Source of the DNA: Limnochordia bacterium | Lineage (GTDB): Bacteria > Bacillota > Limnochordia > DUMW01 | Direction: 5' to 3' | DNA: 13,329 nucleotides | NCBI GenBank assembly: GCA_023230925.1 | Contig: JALNWK010000063.1 | Location: 1-13,329 of the forward strand | Notes under the pieces: generated by a model | Told to the model about the DNA's origin: nothing | The model's database searches: none | What the model saw: only the letters and a program-made list of their open reading frames with translations | Program-made: the position numbers and the translations under genes | In this document: positions 1-8,323 of the stretch, one piece after another | How positions within the stretch are numbered: the first letter of the stretch is position 1 | How the letters are laid out: each line of letters starts with the position of its first letter

Positions 1-288
1 CACATACTCAGGATAAGCTTTAGAAGGTGTATTTCCAGTTTTAGTGGTACCTATTCCGCTAAGTCGTACCCACTTCCAACTCTCCGGAATATCAAACGGT
101 ATCTCATCCTCTGAAATTTCCGGTAATGGCTTTTCCTTTTTGATTTTACCTTCCTTGATGAGTCGCTGCTTTTCGGCCTGAATCTGTTGATAAAGCTCCT
201 CGGCTGTACCTTCCTCCAGGCGCTGTTCGACCAGTTTGCCCTGTATTGCCAACTGGAGGATGCTGTTTTTTAATTCCTGTGGTGTCAT
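1..288 (-). CDS. hsdS: Type I restriction specificity subunit HsdS, N-terminal part (cut by window edge)
   Basis: This is the first 96 codons of the DNA-recognition subunit, which directs the HsdM/HsdR complex to its bipartite target site. The reading frame is open to the window edge. It begins MTPQELKNSILQLAIQGKL, the usual opening helix of this HsdS group. A lysine/glutamate-rich helix follows (about residues 38-60), then PFDIPESWKWVRL (about 65-77), the standard entry into the first target-recognition domain, and then a TPSK segment typical of that domain's start. The ATG overlaps the hsdM stop as ATGA, and GGGAGG lies 8-13 bases upstream, so translation is probably coupled to hsdM. Only the conserved leader is visible, so the DNA target cannot be guessed. 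The incompleteness comes from the window edge and is not evidence of a broken gene. Confidence 0.93.
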   Translation of the reverse strand, partial: MTPQELKNSILQLAIQGKLVEQRLEEGTAEELYQQIQAEKQRLIKEGKIKKEKPLPEISEDEIPFDIPESWKWVRLSGIGTTKTGNTPSKAYPEYV

Positions 289-1763
289 TCTTTGGCACCT
301 CCCAAAAGTGCCGTGATTTCGGCAAGTACACGGTCAATCTCCGCATTCAAAGATGCCCGTTTCTCCTCATATCGCTGAATCAGATCCATCGGGTCAAGAA
401 TCTCTTCCTCCTCATGGGGATAGCCGCACAGGTCGAGGTTATAACCAAAATCATCTGTAAGCTGTTTTACTGTGTATTTCTTCGCCTTGTCGAAGCCGTC
501 TATATTGATTTCCTGTCTGTTATTCCACCATTCAATAACGGGGTCAAAATGCTCTAACTTCATTGGCTTTGTCTTGGAGAAATGCTTGTAACCCTCCGGC
601 ATATCCAGACGGTAGTACCATGTTTCTGTGGTAGACCCTGTACGGTCAAAGAATAAAATGTTTGTAGTTATTGATGTGTAGGGAGAAAACACGCTGCTCG
701 GCAAACGGATTATAGTATGCAGATTAAATTCCGATAGCAGTTTCTTTTTGATGGCAACCTTGGCATTGTCAGTGCCGAACAGAAATCCGTCCGGGAGAAT
801 AACGGCTGCACGACCGTTTTTCTTAAGTCGATACATGATAACAGACATAAAGAGATCTGCTGTTTCGCTACTTGCAAGGTCAGCAGGAAAATGATTCTTA
901 ACATCCGCTTTTTCGCTACCACCATAAGGAGGATTCATTAAAATAACATCAAACTGATCATCCTCGGTATAATCTAATACATCCCTTAACAAGGCATTAT
1001 CATGATATATATTTGGCACATCCAACCCATGAAGCAACATATTCGTTATGCACAGCATATACGGAAACTGCTTTTTCTCAATGCCATAGATAGAATTAGC
1101 ATATTCGGCTTGATCTGCCGTGGTTTTAACCTGCGGAGCCAATTCCTTTAGCCAGCTTGTGATAAAGCCGCCGGTACCGCAGGCAAAGTCCGCCATCTTC
1201 TCACCAATCTTTGGCTTTATCATTTTTGCCATAAAATCGGTTACTGCACGAGGTGTATAAAATTCACCGGCAGAGCCTGCACTCTGAAGTTCGCGAAGGA
1301 TTGATTCATAGATTTCGCCAAAAGCGTGGCTTTCCTCATAATCGCTTAAGTCGAGTTCATCGATAACATTGATGACCTGACGAAGCAATACACCATCCTT
1401 CATATAGTTGTTGGCGTCCTCAAAAGTAGTTTTAACAATAGATTTCTTAAGAGGAGTATCTGGTGTAACATTAAGATTCTTCAATGTGGGAAACAGGGTA
1501 TTGTTGACAAAGTTCAGCAGAGTATCGCCGGTCATAGCTTTGCCGCTTTTATCATCCGCAGCCCAATTTCTCCAACGGCACTCTTCCGGAATGATGGACT
1601 GATAATTATCATCATCTATTTCCCAGTCATCTTCTCTGGCATCATATATCTTTAAAAACAGCATCCATGCAAGCTGTTCTATCCGTTGTGCATCACCATT
1701 AATACCGGCATCATTGCGCATAATGTCACGGATTCTTTTTACAAAATTCGATAAACTGCTCAT
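285..1763 (-). CDS. hsdM: Type I restriction-modification DNA methyltransferase subunit HsdM
   Basis: This is the modification subunit (492 aa), an N6-adenine methyltransferase that uses AdoMet and, with HsdS, protects host sites. The N-terminal HsdM helical domain spans about residues 5-150. EFYTPRAVTDFMAKMI (about 167-182) leads into motif I, DFACGTGGF (192-200), which binds AdoMet. The catalytic motif IV NPPY is at 277-280. The C-terminus ends in a charged helix (about 455-485) of the kind that packs on HsdS. Length and motif order are normal and all key residues are present, so it should be active. AGGTGG about 10 bases upstream supports the ATG at 1763. It starts 5 bases after the hsdR stop and overlaps hsdS by 4 bases, so it sits in the middle of a single leftward operon. 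Confidence 0.97.
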   Translation of the reverse strand: MSSLSNFVKRIRDIMRNDAGINGDAQRIEQLAWMLFLKIYDAREDDWEIDDDNYQSIIPEECRWRNWAADDKSGKAMTGDTLLNFVNNTLFPTLKNLNVTPDTPLKKSIVKTTFEDANNYMKDGVLLRQVINVIDELDLSDYEESHAFGEIYESILRELQSAGSAGEFYTPRAVTDFMAKMIKPKIGEKMADFACGTGGFITSWLKELAPQVKTTADQAEYANSIYGIEKKQFPYMLCITNMLLHGLDVPNIYHDNALLRDVLDYTEDDQFDVILMNPPYGGSEKADVKNHFPADLASSETADLFMSVIMYRLKKNGRAAVILPDGFLFGTDNAKVAIKKKLLSEFNLHTIIRLPSSVFSPYTSITTNILFFDRTGSTTETWYYRLDMPEGYKHFSKTKPMKLEHFDPVIEWWNNRQEINIDGFDKAKKYTVKQLTDDFGYNLDLCGYPHEEEEILDPMDLIQRYEEKRASLNAEIDRVLAEITALLGGAKE

Positions 1764-1768
1764 ATAAT

Positions 1769-4111
1769 TTAACCCACCTTATAAAGTTCTTCTTCTAATT
1801 CCTTAATTGCTCTGAGATATCCATCCTTACCGCCGAAGAACTGTGCAATCCTTGAAGGTTTGCCAAATTTCTGAAACGGATCAAGCTTTAGAATCTCAGT
1901 TTTCTCGATTTCGTATATCCCGGCGTTCATATACTTATCCAAAAGAGCCTCCAGCACCTCGCGAGCTGCGCCCTTATACTTATTTAAGAAATCTCGCTTC
2001 TTGACATTATTGGCGCGTTCTTGGCGCGTCAGCGGTTTCTGGCCAAACGCAACATGACAGATAAAATCAAAATCGTCCACATCCGCCATATTCTGATCTG
2101 CTTTCAGATTTTCCAGGTTGATGCCGCGCTCCAAAAACAAGGCCCTGATGTTTTCTTTCTTCTCCTCGACAGACCAATGGCGGATAAAATTATCGAGAGA
2201 AGCATATGTACCCAAAATATTTGACTTGGTGTAATCGATAATGCTTTCCTGCCGAAGCAGCTTACCGTTAGCGTCATAAACAGAAACAATCTTGCCGATT
2301 ATTTCAACCTTACAACCGTTTGCGTCAACAATAGGCTTTTCTTTCGGTTCTGAGTCAGGGCCATAAGGTGTATCAGGGCCAGGTTCGGAAATATGACTGT
2401 CGCCTTTACCGTAATTGTCATCTTGCTCAATGGGGCCATCCCAATCGGGATCCGCAAACAGGCGTGTTACGTTGCGGAAATCCATTACCGTGAAGTGTGT
2501 TTTTCCTTCCTTCTCACGAATCCGGGTACCGCGTCCGATAATCTGTTTGAATTCAGTCATAGAGCCAATCATCTGATCTAGGACAATGAGCTTGGCCATC
2601 TTGCAGTCTACACCAGTAGAGAGTAGTTTTGATGTAGTCGCAATTACAGGGTAGGGAGAAGAAACGGAGATGAAATAGTCGAGTTTGCTCTTGCCGTACG
2701 CGTCACTGCCGGTTATGCGAACCACGTAATCAGGATTCTGCTTGACCATATCGGCATTTAGGTTGTTAAGCGCAATCCGCATCCGTTCGGCGTGATCCTC
2801 GTTGGCGCAGAACACAATCGTCTTCTGCATTCTGTCAGTACTTTTCAAGTATTCCGTAATCTCTTTGGCAACCTCGTATGTACGGTCTTCGATGATGATG
2901 TTGTAGTCAAAGTCACTGTTTGTATAAATACGGTCTTCAATCTCATTGCCGTTCTTGTCCCGCTGGCCTTTATATGGACGCCAGCCTTCACCAATGTTGG
3001 TGCGGATATTGATAACCCTAAACGGAGCAAGGAAACCGTCTTCGATACCTTCACGGAGACTGTAAGTGTATATTGGCTCCCCAAAATAATCAATATTGGA
3101 GATATATTTTGTTTCCTTCGGAGTAGCAGTCATACCAATTTGCGTAGCTGACGAGAAATATTCGAGAATCTTACGCCAGTTGCTGTCTTTTTTCGCTGAC
3201 CCGCGATGACACTCATCTACGATGATAAGGTCAAAGAAATCCTTATGGAACAGCTTGGCAAGACGGCTGACGGTTTCGTCTTCATCGCTTTCGCACTCAT
3301 CATCCTCCCGGTCTGTCAATTGCTGATACAAAGAGAAATAGACCTCATAGGAGGTGATGGTTATAGGATCATCCTTGGCAAAATTGATTTTATGAATCGT
3401 TTTCGCCAGCGGTGCAAAATCTTGCTGAATCGACTGATCAACAAGAATGTTTCGGTCAGCAAGGTAAAGTATCTTTTTCTTGATGCCGCTCTTTAACAGG
3501 CGATAAACAATCTGAAAAGCAGTGTACGTCTTGCCGGTGCCGGTTGCCATGACAAGTAGAATCCTCTGCTGTCCCCTGGCGATAGCTTCTACCGTGCGGT
3601 TGATAGCATTGCGCTGATAATAGCGCGGTGGATATGTTGTCTGGCTTGTGTAGTAGGGCTGATCTATGATTTGTTTTTCGTTATCAGTCATACCTATACC
3701 CATCTGATACCGGTCTATTAATTCATCAGGAGAGGGAAAATCAGACAAGGGAATCTCTCGTTCCTGGCCGGTTATAAAGTCATGCTCATAAAAAGCGTCA
3801 CCATTAGAACTGTAGGCAAAAGGCACATCAAGCATCCGGGCGTATGTCATGGCCTGTTGCAAGCCGTATGATACAGTGTGGTTGTTGTCCTTTGCCTCAA
3901 CTATGGCAATGGGTTTATTTGGATTAATATAAAGAATATAGTCAGCCTTTTTCGGCTTTTCACGGAACACAAAATTTCCCTTCAGGTTAATCTTACCTTC
4001 CGTGATTTTTGTTTCCATCGTTATATGGTCAAGGCTCCATTTAGCGGTGATTGCCGGAGTGATATATCGGAGTTTGATATCTTCCTCGGTCATTTGTTTT
4101 TTATCAATCAT
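1769..4111 (-). CDS. hsdR: Type I restriction endonuclease/translocase subunit HsdR (EcoAI/EcoEI-like, short form)
   Basis: This is the restriction subunit (780 aa), which translocates and cuts unmethylated DNA when assembled with HsdM and HsdS. The N-terminal PD-(D/E)xK nuclease is visible as ADYILYI (D57) and VEAKD (E72, K74). The superfamily-2 helicase motor follows: Walker A ATGTGKT (189-195), DECH (299-302), motif III TAT (328-330), and motif VI IIGRGTRIR (524-532). The C-terminal part (about 600-780) resembles the EcoEI_R_C domain. The length matches the roughly 800-residue type IB group (EcoAI, EcoEI) and is much shorter than EcoKI HsdR. The ATG at 4111 overlaps the upstream regulator stop as ATGA. 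All signature residues are intact. An acidic stretch DREDDECESDEDE (about 268-280) sits between helicase motifs Ia and II. Confidence 0.96.
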   Translation of the reverse strand: MIDKKQMTEEDIKLRYITPAITAKWSLDHITMETKITEGKINLKGNFVFREKPKKADYILYINPNKPIAIVEAKDNNHTVSYGLQQAMTYARMLDVPFAYSSNGDAFYEHDFITGQEREIPLSDFPSPDELIDRYQMGIGMTDNEKQIIDQPYYTSQTTYPPRYYQRNAINRTVEAIARGQQRILLVMATGTGKTYTAFQIVYRLLKSGIKKKILYLADRNILVDQSIQQDFAPLAKTIHKINFAKDDPITITSYEVYFSLYQQLTDREDDECESDEDETVSRLAKLFHKDFFDLIIVDECHRGSAKKDSNWRKILEYFSSATQIGMTATPKETKYISNIDYFGEPIYTYSLREGIEDGFLAPFRVINIRTNIGEGWRPYKGQRDKNGNEIEDRIYTNSDFDYNIIIEDRTYEVAKEITEYLKSTDRMQKTIVFCANEDHAERMRIALNNLNADMVKQNPDYVVRITGSDAYGKSKLDYFISVSSPYPVIATTSKLLSTGVDCKMAKLIVLDQMIGSMTEFKQIIGRGTRIREKEGKTHFTVMDFRNVTRLFADPDWDGPIEQDDNYGKGDSHISEPGPDTPYGPDSEPKEKPIVDANGCKVEIIGKIVSVYDANGKLLRQESIIDYTKSNILGTYASLDNFIRHWSVEEKKENIRALFLERGINLENLKADQNMADVDDFDFICHVAFGQKPLTRQERANNVKKRDFLNKYKGAAREVLEALLDKYMNAGIYEIEKTEILKLDPFQKFGKPSRIAQFFGGKDGYLRAIKELEEELYKVG

Positions 4112-4332
4112 GTATTATCACCCCTTTCCGCATCCGGAATGTAGTCCATAATATCTCCATAATTACAACTAAGTGTGCTGCAAATCTTATCCAAAACATT
4201 AAGCATGACTGGCTCGTCCCGACGCAGTTTAGTCATGGTGTTTGGAGATATGCCAGAGGCTTTACGCAAGTCTGCCTTGCTCATTTTCTTATCCACAAGC
4301 AGTTTCCAAAGTTTATTATATGAAACAGCCAT
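4108..4332 (-). CDS. Small XRE/Cro-CI family transcriptional regulator of the hsd operon
   Basis: A 74-residue protein that is essentially one helix-turn-helix domain: KLWKLLVDKKMSKADLRKASGISPNTMTKL (about residues 7-36) holds the HTH. It is followed by VLDKICSTLSCNYGDIMDYIP, the usual tail of the YozG-like HTH_26 group. There is no ligand or dimerisation domain beyond this. CCTCC at 4340-4344 on the plus strand (GGAGG on this strand) lies 7 bases from the ATG, which supports the start. It is first in the leftward operon and overlaps hsdR by 4 bases. By analogy with controller proteins of restriction systems, it probably tunes expression of the operon and its own promoter. That role is inferred from position and not shown by the sequence. 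Confidence 0.9.
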   Translation of the reverse strand: MAVSYNKLWKLLVDKKMSKADLRKASGISPNTMTKLRRDEPVMLNVLDKICSTLSCNYGDIMDYIPDAERGDNT

Positions 4333-4362
4333 AATTAGGCCTCCAATACCATATTTTAGAAC

Positions 4363-4391
4363 ATTATATCACACAGCAAATAACCTCACAA
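4363..4391 (-). promoter_or_regulatory. Sigma-A type promoter (extended -10) for the regulator-hsdRMS operon
   Basis: Read leftward, the -35 box TTGTGA (plus 4386-4391) is followed by exactly 17 bases and then a perfect TATAAT (plus 4363-4368). TG sits one base before the -10, giving the extended form TGnTATAAT. It lies about 30 bases ahead of the regulator ATG, with the ribosome site between. The palindrome AAGATCTT (4390-4397) overlaps the edge of the -35 box and could be an operator. Confidence 0.75.
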
Positions 4392-4433
4392 GATCTTAAG
4401 AGGAGTTCGCAAAATAAGATAAAGCCACAAAAG

Positions 4434-4473
4434 AAAGACTGCACTAAAGGTTTAATCCTTCATTGCAGTCTTT
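4434..4473. terminator. Bidirectional hairpin terminator candidate between the hydrolase and the hsd operon
   Basis: AAAGACTGCA (4434-4443) and TGCAGTCTTT (4464-4473) form a perfect 10-bp stem. The loop itself holds a small AAGG/CCTT pairing. Leftward, the stem is followed by TTTCTTTTG, and rightward by TTTTCTACTT, so either strand could terminate. Its natural role is to end the leftward hydrolase transcript before the hsd promoter. Confidence 0.55.
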
Positions 4474-4539
4474 TCTACTTGTCCCCGCTTGAAGAAAGTC
4501 GGTTAAAAATTTACTTGTTTTCGTAAATCCCTATGACTA

Positions 4540-4565
4540 ACTCCCTTTACTCGGGGGCTTTTTTG
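4540..4565 (+). terminator. Orphan terminator-like element on the plus strand
   Basis: CTCCC, a 7-base loop and GGGGG (one G-U pair) are followed by CTTTTTTG, the shape of a short intrinsic terminator for rightward transcription. No rightward gene ends here. It may be a remnant of a gene lost when the restriction block was acquired, or a chance match. Confidence 0.35.
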
Positions 4566-4581
4566 AAAGATAACACAAGCA

Positions 4582-5370
4582 CTAACCCTTCAGTTTTTGC
4601 GCCAACCACTCACCGGTGGTATCGATAAGCTCTTTTTCATGATGATAGGAATTATATATGTGGTCGGCCCCGGAGATGATCTTGACCTTTATATTACCAC
4701 AGGAACCGGCTACTGCGCTGCGGTAGATCTCACTGTGGGATAGGGGTACCGTTGGATCATGATCGCCATGGATCACTAGAACATCGGCATTGGACCCGGC
4801 CAATTCCTCCGGCGGGTTATGATTGGACAAATCCTCGATGAACTCCATCCCTACTAGATTGCCGCCGAAGTCATAGAGTGTGCGGCCGGCAACTTCCACC
4901 ATTGGTACGCCAAGGGCCTTAACGTTGTCTCCGATTGCGGTTTTCATTAGATCAGCGACGGCAGACCAGAGTACAACAGCCGAAAGATTTGGACGCAGCT
5001 TTGCAGTGCAGGCGGAAACGGCACCACCTAGACTTAGGCCAATGAGGCCCATTTTAGTGGAATCAATGCCTGGGTAGTCTGCCAGGTAGTCCACAGCCAC
5101 CACCGCATCGCTGATTTCCTCTGTTAAGGTCATATCCGCGAAGTCGCCTTCGCTATCTCCTGAACCACGGAAGTCAAACCGCAGGGCGGCAATCCCCAAC
5201 GAAACCAAACGTTCTGCCATTTTCACAAAGACTCTATGGGGCTCTACCTTGGTACCGGTAAACCCATGCAAGATCAAAACACCTGGAACGGGCCCGGTGG
5301 TATCTTCTGGATAGTGCAGGATGCCGAAGATAGTCTGGCCCTCATTAGCAAACTGGACTTGTTTACGCAT
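4582..5370 (-). CDS. Alpha/beta hydrolase, feruloyl/cinnamoyl-esterase-like
   Basis: A serine hydrolase of 262 residues with no signal peptide, so probably cytoplasmic. The oxyanion region LHGFTG lies at about 34-39, and RFDFRGSGDSEGDF (about 64-77) is the hallmark loop of the Est1E/cinnamoyl-esterase-like group. The nucleophile elbow GLSLGG at 111-116 gives catalytic Ser113. HGDHDPTVP (201-209) gives the acid, probably Asp205, and GADHIY gives His237. The triad is complete and the length is normal. These enzymes cut ester bonds of small acyl or hydroxycinnamoyl substrates, but the actual substrate cannot be read from sequence. The start at 5370 is supported by AGGGGGA 8-14 bases upstream. 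It is transcribed away from the ABC transporter operon and shares a 171-base divergent intergenic region with it. Confidence 0.88.
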   Translation of the reverse strand: MRKQVQFANEGQTIFGILHYPEDTTGPVPGVLILHGFTGTKVEPHRVFVKMAERLVSLGIAALRFDFRGSGDSEGDFADMTLTEEISDAVVAVDYLADYPGIDSTKMGLIGLSLGGAVSACTAKLRPNLSAVVLWSAVADLMKTAIGDNVKALGVPMVEVAGRTLYDFGGNLVGMEFIEDLSNHNPPEELAGSNADVLVIHGDHDPTVPLSHSEIYRSAVAGSCGNIKVKIISGADHIYNSYHHEKELIDTTGEWLAQKLKG

Positions 5371-5386
5371 TTCCTTGTCCCCCTAT

Positions 5387-5423
5387 TTAGAACAACCCGT
5401 TGACTTAAGCTACATAGTTCTAA
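5387..5423. repeat. Inverted repeat TTAGAAC/GTTCTAA in the divergent intergenic region
   Basis: TTAGAAC (5387-5393) and GTTCTAA (5417-5423) are perfect 7-bp arms separated by 23 bases. They sit just upstream of the hydrolase start, and TTGACT (5400-5405), a -35-like hexamer, lies between them. This could be an operator serving both divergent genes. I could not pair the hexamer with a convincing -10, so no promoter is called. Confidence 0.3.
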
Positions 5424-5541
5424 GTTCGACATTCAATCCCGTCTTTTCCTTCTTGTTCGCAGGTTTCACTAGGGATTGGGCAGGTATTTGCTCTAAAAAA
5501 GCGAAATGTAGGAGTGACTGGTAGTGAACGGAGGTATCTAG

Positions 5542-7797
5542 ATGCCAAATGCGATGTTAGCCAAGCCCCCGAAAAAGGCGACATCCCTTCCTAAGGTGGA
5601 GCAAAGCCAGGTGCTTCCCTCGGAAGTTGAACGGATTGTGGCCTTAGCAAAAAGCAGTGAAGAGAACACGGTTTATACACTGCAGACAGATCTTTCTCTA
5701 GATGGCTTAAACAAGGTCTCCTGGCTAGTGGCGACGGAAAGTCATTTGTACTTAGTGGACGAGGAAAGGATATTACAGGAAGTCCCCTTAACGGATATTG
5801 CAGACATTAGACTACGGGGTCTAGTAGGAAATGGATTCCTGGATGTCTATGGGCCCACGGATCTGCTTTTCTCGGTAAGATACAGCAATGCCCTTGCCCG
5901 GAAGTTTGCCGAAGGGGCCCGGGCATTGAACCAGCTCCGCCTAAAGGGTGAGGTTCCCCCCCCATCCCCTGATGTACACAGGATGTTTTGTGAGAAATGT
6001 GGCCGGGTACTCCCGCCTCGAACTGGGGTCTGTCCGGCTTGCCTAGATAAGAAGAAGGTAATGCGACGTCTGCTCAATTACACACGGCCTTACTTTCCCC
6101 ACGTTTTTGGTATTGTAGTGCTCATGTGGATTAGTACTGCAATCAACCTTCTTCCACCCATGCTCAATCGCTACTTGGTGGACGATGTTCTAATACCCAA
6201 GGATGCCTACTGGTTGCCTTGGATCGTCCTGGCGTTGCTATTGGCTCGGGTTGGGAATATTGGTGTGGCCATCGCCCGGGGACGAGCATCGGCCTGGTTG
6301 GGGAGCAAGATTAGTCATGACATTCGCTATGAAGTCTACTCCCAACTCCAGCAGTTGTCCATTGGGTATTACGATCGTCAGCAATTGGGTTCTGTTGTGG
6401 CTCGGGTCACCCATGATGCTAATCGCCTTGAACGCTTCTTGCTAGAAGCGGCTAATTACGTCCTTGTTGAGTTCTTTACCCTCATCGGCATAGGGGTGAT
6501 GCTTTTTATCATGAACTGGAAGCTGACCCTGTTGGTCCTAGTGCCGGCACCCTTAGTAGTGATTGGCTCCACCTATGCTTGGCGGAAACTGCACGGGATC
6601 TATCGGCGATTCTGGCAGAAAAACAGCTCCTTTAGTGGTGCAGTTAACGACAGCCTCGCCGGGATCCGCATTGTCCGCGCCTTTGCCCAGGAGGAAAAGG
6701 AGATCGAGAAGTTTAGCCGTCATAATTACGAACTCTATGAAGCAGGCGTACGGGCAGGAACCATGGAGGCTACGATCTTTCCGGTATTGTCGTTTCTGAC
6801 CGGGGTGGGGGGTCTTTTGGTTTGGTATGTGGGTGGTCACCAGGTGATCGGTGGCAGTATTAGCCTTGGAACCTTGATGGCCTTCATTGGTTATTTAGGA
6901 ATGTTCTACGGACCCTTACAGGCGATGAGCCGGCTGAGCGATTTTGCTTCCCGATCTCTAGCTGCAGCCGAGCGCATCTTTGAAGTATTGGATGCAAAAC
7001 CTGAGGTGGCTGATGCGCCAAAACCCGTACCGATCAATGAAATTGAGGGTCGTGTGGAGTTTGTGGATGTCACCTTTGGTTATGAGAAGCACAAGCCAGT
7101 GCTCAGGAATATTGATCTACAAGTGGAGCCCGGGGAGATGATCGGGTTGGTCGGTCACTCGGGTGCCGGTAAGTCCACCATGATCAATCTGTTGTGCCGG
7201 TTTTATGATGTTGACGAGGGTCAGATCCTCATCGATGGACATGATATCCGGGATATCCCCCAAAGAAAGCTGCGTGAGCAAATTGGGGTGGTGCTCCAAG
7301 ACACTTTTCTATTCAACGGTACCATTGCGGATAACATTGCCTATGCCAAGCCCGATGCTACCCTCGAGGAGATTATGCAGGCTGCTATGGTGGCAAATGC
7401 CCATGAGTTTATTCTGAGAAAACCCGACGGGTACGATTCCCCGGTAGGAGAACGGGGGAGTAGACTATCCGGTGGGGAGCGTCAGCGGATTTCCATCGCC
7501 CGGGCTGTACTGCATAACCCAAGGATCTTAATCCTTGATGAAGCCACTGCATCAGTGGATACCCACACCGAAGAGAAGATCCAAGAGGCCATTGCCCGGT
7601 TGATTGAAGGGCGTACTACTTTTGCCATTGCCCATCGGCTCTCCACGTTGCGTAATGCCAACCGGTTGTTTGTTTTAGAGAAGGGCCGGAATGTAGAGCT
7701 TGGCACCCATGCGGAGCTGTTGGCCAAACGGGGAGTCTACTACAATCTAGTACAGACCCAGCGGAAGATATCCCGGATGAAGGGAGTAGATGGCTAG
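5542..7797 (+). CDS. ABC exporter (fused membrane and ATPase domains) with N-terminal PH-like and zinc-ribbon extension
   Basis: A 751-residue half-transporter expected to work as a homodimer in the cytoplasmic membrane. Residues about 20-135 form a beta-rich, PH/YokE-like domain. A four-cysteine zinc ribbon follows (CEKC at 150-153, CPAC at 164-167). Residues about 180-470 are the type IV exporter membrane region with six predicted helices. The ATPase is complete: Walker A GHSGAGKS (538-545), Q-loop Q586, signature LSGGE (643-647), Walker B ILILDE with E667, and H-loop H698. The soluble N-terminal extension is unusual for exporters. It matches the architecture annotated in databases as the cyanophycin metabolism-associated ABC transporter, which always pairs with DUF1854, as it does here. 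GGAGG at 5530-5534, 7 bases from the ATG, fixes the start. The substrate is unknown. Confidence 0.92.
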   Translation: MPNAMLAKPPKKATSLPKVEQSQVLPSEVERIVALAKSSEENTVYTLQTDLSLDGLNKVSWLVATESHLYLVDEERILQEVPLTDIADIRLRGLVGNGFLDVYGPTDLLFSVRYSNALARKFAEGARALNQLRLKGEVPPPSPDVHRMFCEKCGRVLPPRTGVCPACLDKKKVMRRLLNYTRPYFPHVFGIVVLMWISTAINLLPPMLNRYLVDDVLIPKDAYWLPWIVLALLLARVGNIGVAIARGRASAWLGSKISHDIRYEVYSQLQQLSIGYYDRQQLGSVVARVTHDANRLERFLLEAANYVLVEFFTLIGIGVMLFIMNWKLTLLVLVPAPLVVIGSTYAWRKLHGIYRRFWQKNSSFSGAVNDSLAGIRIVRAFAQEEKEIEKFSRHNYELYEAGVRAGTMEATIFPVLSFLTGVGGLLVWYVGGHQVIGGSISLGTLMAFIGYLGMFYGPLQAMSRLSDFASRSLAAAERIFEVLDAKPEVADAPKPVPINEIEGRVEFVDVTFGYEKHKPVLRNIDLQVEPGEMIGLVGHSGAGKSTMINLLCRFYDVDEGQILIDGHDIRDIPQRKLREQIGVVLQDTFLFNGTIADNIAYAKPDATLEEIMQAAMVANAHEFILRKPDGYDSPVGERGSRLSGGERQRISIARAVLHNPRILILDEATASVDTHTEEKIQEAIARLIEGRTTFAIAHRLSTLRNANRLFVLEKGRNVELGTHAELLAKRGVYYNLVQTQRKISRMKGVDG

Positions 7798-8292
7798 ATG
7801 TCTATCGAGGAGAACTTACAGTTTCTGCCCGAAGAATCGCTCAAATTTACCAAGAGCATGGGAGGAGTCCTGCGCCTGACTACGTCTGATCGAAGCTATC
7901 CTCAAGTGAATGTGCGGTGGGCCTTTCCGTTGACTCATAAAAATGCGTATGTTACGGTACATGATGCAGCCGATGAGTATATTGGGATGATTAAGGATCC
8001 GAGTAAACTGGAGAAGACATCGAAGAAGCTAGTGGCCGACGCCTTGGCTGCCCGATACTATATGCCTGAGATCAAGAAGATAAAGGTAGCTAAGGAAGAC
8101 TTAGGGATCGTCTACTGGCAGGTGGACACCAATTTCGGTCCGAGGGAATTTGTTGTCCGGGATCTGCGCGGTAGTGTTACAGTGATTAACAAAGGATATC
8201 TCTTACTGCAGGATGTCAATGAGAACCGCTATATTCTAGATTACACCAAACTAGATCAGGAGAGCTCCTCTCTGCTAGAACGGGTGCTGTAG
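7798..8292 (+). CDS. DUF1854 family protein, partner of the ABC exporter
   Basis: A soluble protein of 164 residues that starts on the base after the exporter's TAG stop. The ribosome site AAGGGAG (7780-7786) lies inside the exporter gene, so the two are co-translated. It has alternating beta strands such as GGVLRLTTSDRSYPQVNVRWAF (about 22-43) and EFVVRDLRGSVTV (about 119-131), the latter with the FVVRD..G motif. It carries no signal peptide, membrane segment or recognisable catalytic motif. I assign it to DUF1854 from these conserved segments and from its position. In proteobacteria such proteins lie next to the same exporter in cyanophycin synthesis loci. Its biochemical function has not been established, and an accessory or regulatory role for the exporter is inferred. 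Confidence 0.85.
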   Translation: MSIEENLQFLPEESLKFTKSMGGVLRLTTSDRSYPQVNVRWAFPLTHKNAYVTVHDAADEYIGMIKDPSKLEKTSKKLVADALAARYYMPEIKKIKVAKEDLGIVYWQVDTNFGPREFVVRDLRGSVTVINKGYLLLQDVNENRYILDYTKLDQESSSLLERVL

Positions 8293-8323
8293 ATTGCTGT
8301 AACACTTCCGAAATGGATTACAG

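Noticed and set aside
5400..5426. TTGACT as the -35 of an ABC operon promoter
   Set aside because: No acceptable -10 hexamer occurs at 16-18 bases; the best nearby match is TAAGTT at 15 bases.
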